A DNA stretch of 64,000 nucleotides, from NCBI RefSeq assembly GCF_010729665.1, contig NZ_AP022610.1, positions 1,550,001-1,614,000 of the forward strand. The letters are read 5' to 3'. The stretch comes from Mycolicibacterium madagascariense (GTDB taxonomy: Bacteria; Actinomycetota; Actinomycetes; Mycobacteriales; Mycobacteriaceae). Shown here piece by piece: positions 60,063-64,000 of the stretch (position 1 is the first letter of the stretch; every line of letters begins with the position of its first letter). Below the pieces are notes generated by a model. That model ran no database searches, was not told where the DNA came from, and saw only the letters and a program-made list of their open reading frames with translations. A program made the position numbers and the translations under genes.

Positions 60063-61127
60063 ATGACGCACCACCTCATTCAGACCGAAGACGACGCGAT
60101 CGCGCACCGGGCCAGGCAGGCCCGTGCCGTCCTCGACGCCATGGTGGCCGCGGTCACCGATGGGAGCTACCACACGCGCACGCCGCTGGACGTGACGTCG
60201 GGGCCGATGTTCGAGAGGTTCGTCGACATCGGCCTGGCCATGCGGCAGATGTGGGTCGACCCGGAACAGCAGACCGCTCTCATCGACCGCTTGCGGCCGT
60301 TCCGCGGAATGATCATCGGCGGCTCTCCGACGGCGATCCAGCCGCACGGCCTGCTGCCGCGAGGGCGGACGACCACGACGCGGCTCGACGACGTCGGTGA
60401 CGACGAACTGCGGGAGTGGTTCATCGAGGACAACCGGTTGATCTACGGCGAGTTCACCGAAATGGAGTTGGCCAACTACCTCGACTCCGTCGCGCCCTAC
60501 TTCTGCACCGACGGCCAGATGTACGACCTCGGCAGCGGGCTGGGCAAGGTGGTGCTGACCACGGCGCTGACCATGCCGTTCGAGCGCTGCACGGGCGTCG
60601 AGCTGCTGCCCTACCGTCACGCGCTGGCGGTGGAGCGTCGCGACCTGGTCCTGCGGGCCCGCGACCACGCCCTCGCCGCGCTGGGCGGGACGCTGACCGA
60701 TGACGTGCCGCTGGTGCTGCCGTCGGGCGTGACGACCACGGCGGCACACGTCTTGAACTTCGAGGACCGCGTCCACCTGGCCCAGGGGGACATGTTCCAG
60801 GCGGAGCTGACCGACCCGTCGCTGGTGTTCATGTACAGCACGTGTTTCAGCACGTTCATCGACCGAATCGCCGCGAAGCTGGCACGGGACCTGCCGTCGG
60901 GATGCCTGGTGACGACCACGACCTACGAGTTGCCGCACCCCGCCTTTCGGCTGGTCCGGGAATTCCCGGCCGACACGCTCGCCTGGACGACCGTCTACGC
61001 GTATCGCCGGGAGGGCAAGCTGGATCGCCTGCCGCCGCCTCCGGCGCCGTCCGTCCGGCACGAGCCGGACGCCGAGGAGTGGGAGGCCGGCGTCCGCGCG
61101 CAGATGGCCGAACAGGCGGCGCGGTGA
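60063..61127 (+). CDS. DOT1-like SAM methyltransferase
   Basis: A 354-residue protein. The centre carries a DOT1-type SAM site: LIYGEFTEMELANYLD (YGE at 128-130), MYDLGSGLGKVVLTTAL (155-163 is DLGSGLGKV), and CTGVELLPYRHALA with the acidic GVE (178-180). In eukaryotes this fold methylates histone H3 Lys79, but the bacterial members act on unknown or varied targets. The N-terminal 120 residues and the region from 200 on are less conserved. The product is cytosolic. It is followed by three bases then the end of the convergent MmpS-like gene. Confidence 0.8.
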   Translation: MTHHLIQTEDDAIAHRARQARAVLDAMVAAVTDGSYHTRTPLDVTSGPMFERFVDIGLAMRQMWVDPEQQTALIDRLRPFRGMIIGGSPTAIQPHGLLPRGRTTTTRLDDVGDDELREWFIEDNRLIYGEFTEMELANYLDSVAPYFCTDGQMYDLGSGLGKVVLTTALTMPFERCTGVELLPYRHALAVERRDLVLRARDHALAALGGTLTDDVPLVLPSGVTTTAAHVLNFEDRVHLAQGDMFQAELTDPSLVFMYSTCFSTFIDRIAAKLARDLPSGCLVTTTTYELPHPAFRLVREFPADTLAWTTVYAYRREGKLDRLPPPPAPSVRHEPDAEEWEAGVRAQMAEQAAR

Positions 61128-61130
61128 CGG

Positions 61131-62045
61131 CTACCTGGTGCAGGTGGCGATCATCGAGTTGTTGTTCTGGACGACCAGCGGCGTCCCCGACGAGTCGGTC
61201 ACCGCGCAGTTGAGCTGACCGGTCAGGCTCGTCGCGATCACCGACTTCAGGTCGACGCCGGGGTCCAACGTCACGCTGCGCGTCCAGGGCAGCGCCACGT
61301 TGAACTCGGTCTGCAGCGCGCCCTGGGCGTCGGTGTAGACGACCGTGACCATGTCCAGCAGGGGTCGGGTACCGGTCACCGTGTAGGTGATCGTGCGCGG
61401 TGACACCGGCGCGACCGCGGCCGGAGGAGCGGCCGGGGCCGGGGTGGGCACCGCGCTGGCGGTCGGGCTGGGTGCCACGGTGGTCACGGTCTCCGGTGAG
61501 AGCGGCGCCGGCGGGGGCGGAGGTGCGACCGACGTCAGGGCCGGGGGTGCCACCGACGGCTGGACCGGAGGTGCGGCCGACGCCGTGGCGCTGTGGGTCG
61601 TGGCGGGCGTCGGCGGTGTCACGGTCTTGGAGACCGCGCCGCTGTCCCCTCCGCCGAGGATGACGACGGTGCAGATGACGGCCACCAAGAGGATTGCTCC
61701 CGCGACGCCGGCGACCCAGATCCAGCGACGGTCGATCGGGTCCTCGTACTCGTAGACGTCGTCGTAATCGCCATGATCGCCGTAGTCGTCGTTGCCGTAG
61801 TCGGCGTAGTCGTCCTCGCCGCCGTATCTGCCGTCGCCGTAGCCGGTGTCGCCGTAGCCGCGGCTGGCGGTCGACCCGTACCCGGCCCGGGCGGCCCGGG
61901 GGGAGTCGTCGTAGGCGTCGTAGTCCTGGACGTCGTCGTCCGGATAGTGCGTCTCGACGTCGCCGTAGCGGCCGCGAGTGCGCGTCGCACCGGCGTTGCG
62001 CGTGGTGGTTGACGTCGAAGAATACGTTCCGTAAGGCCTGTCCAT
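61131..62045 (-). CDS. MmpS-like membrane protein with Tyr/Asp-rich N-terminus (Rv3209 type)
   Basis: A 304-residue protein. The cytosolic N-terminus (about 1-105) is rich in Tyr, Gly and Asp (YGD repeats at about 55-100); one transmembrane helix (about 107-132) follows; then a Pro/Thr/Ala-rich linker (about 140-215); and the C-terminal ~85 residues match the MmpS fold (ITYTVTGTRPLLDMVTVVYTDAQG, LPWTRSV, LNCAVTDSSG, IATCTR). MmpS proteins partner MmpL lipid exporters; no mmpL is close. Function is inferred from the fold only. Confidence 0.8.
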   Translation of the reverse strand: MDRPYGTYSSTSTTTRNAGATRTRGRYGDVETHYPDDDVQDYDAYDDSPRAARAGYGSTASRGYGDTGYGDGRYGGEDDYADYGNDDYGDHGDYDDVYEYEDPIDRRWIWVAGVAGAILLVAVICTVVILGGGDSGAVSKTVTPPTPATTHSATASAAPPVQPSVAPPALTSVAPPPPPAPLSPETVTTVAPSPTASAVPTPAPAAPPAAVAPVSPRTITYTVTGTRPLLDMVTVVYTDAQGALQTEFNVALPWTRSVTLDPGVDLKSVIATSLTGQLNCAVTDSSGTPLVVQNNNSMIATCTR

Positions 62046-62277
62046 ACCGCGTTCCCGTGAGTCGTTCAGTGGGTGGATGCAGCGATGCTAACGAGGCTCG
62101 TGTGACGCACGAGGTTGACGCGCTGGCCGTCAGGTCACGGTCCGGACTCGGTTGTGCGCGCACACGATTCACGTCCGGCGGCGCTTCGCTGTCCGCGAAG
62201 TGCCACCACCGCCGGCGCGCGGCGCGGTCGCCGTCCACTAGCCTTCTCAGCAGATACCGTCGAAGGAAAGGGTTCAC

Positions 62278-64000
<1,723 letters not shown>

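Overview
The window is a contiguous, GC-rich (roughly 68-70 percent) chromosomal segment from a mycobacterium. The gene content and order are those of the conserved region from purK/purE to fasR/DUF3152 (the M. tuberculosis Rv3276c to Rv3207c interval, recalled from memory). Mycobacterium-specific markers include wbbL, fbiA/fbiB, whiB2 and whiB1, mtrA-mtrB-lpqB, sigH-rshA, desA3 with its reductase, and a biotinylated TB7.3-like protein. The 129-residue WhiB2 with a long N-terminal extension, the lack of the extra M. tuberculosis blocks, and the alkB-rubA-rubB cluster suggest a rapidly growing Mycolicibacterium-type species; the species itself cannot be named from the sequence. I see no insertion sequence, prophage, CRISPR array, rRNA or tRNA.

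Layout. 1-2.6 kb: end of purK, purE, fadE25. 2.6-8.8 kb: cell-wall linker assembly, with an LCP ligase gene and its partner on the minus strand, divergent from rmlD, a secreted clan GH-A glycosidase, wbbL and a mannose-1-phosphate guanylyltransferase. 8.8-11.7 kb: coenzyme F420 genes fbiA-fbiB with a Nudix hydrolase. 12-17.2 kb: whiB2, a degenerate zincin-like protein, DUF3499, then phosphomannomutase, a SIS protein and mannose-6-phosphate isomerase (mannose activation for LAM, PIM and mannans). 17.2-21 kb: an accessory patch with a FAD monooxygenase, a SAM methyltransferase and an arylsulfotransferase-like lipoprotein. 21-23.3 kb: alkane hydroxylase operon alkB-rubA-rubB-alkX. 23.4-31.9 kb: sahH, tmk, mtrA-mtrB-lpqB, a membrane esterase and a ComF phosphoribosyltransferase. 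32-38.5 kb: hpf, secA1, a DUF6459 protein, a WS/DGAT-like protein and DUF6912. 38.6-41 kb: the stearoyl desaturase system. 41-48 kb: aldo/keto reductase, rsgA-aroA, SRAP protein, methyltransferase, SDR, ybaK. 48-52 kb: sigH-rshA, bL37, TB7.3, pdtaS, whiB1. 52-64 kb: lipid kinase, GNAT-entC-phosphatase operon, ParA-like ATPase, RhlE helicase, ferritin-like protein, a DOT1-like methyltransferase, an MmpS-like protein, DUF3107, fasR and a truncated DUF3152 gene.

Genes are tightly packed, and many neighbours overlap by the four bases GTGA, ATGA or TTGA, implying translational coupling. Several transcription units are separated by large GC-rich hairpins without a U-tract (24884-24936, 32878-32930, 41054-41109, 49186-49217, 51227-51256).

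The most notable observations are a pair of matching 24-bp inverted-repeat operators in front of the two halves of the desaturase system, a DOT1-like methyltransferase, a zincin whose HExxH motif has become AQVAT, a WS/DGAT with a changed HHxxxDG motif, a sigH promoter and start arrangement that could give two sigma isoforms, a 17-codon frame coupling mtrA to mtrB, and a glycosidase gene inside the rhamnosyl linker locus. Locus names from M. tuberculosis are recalled, not searched.
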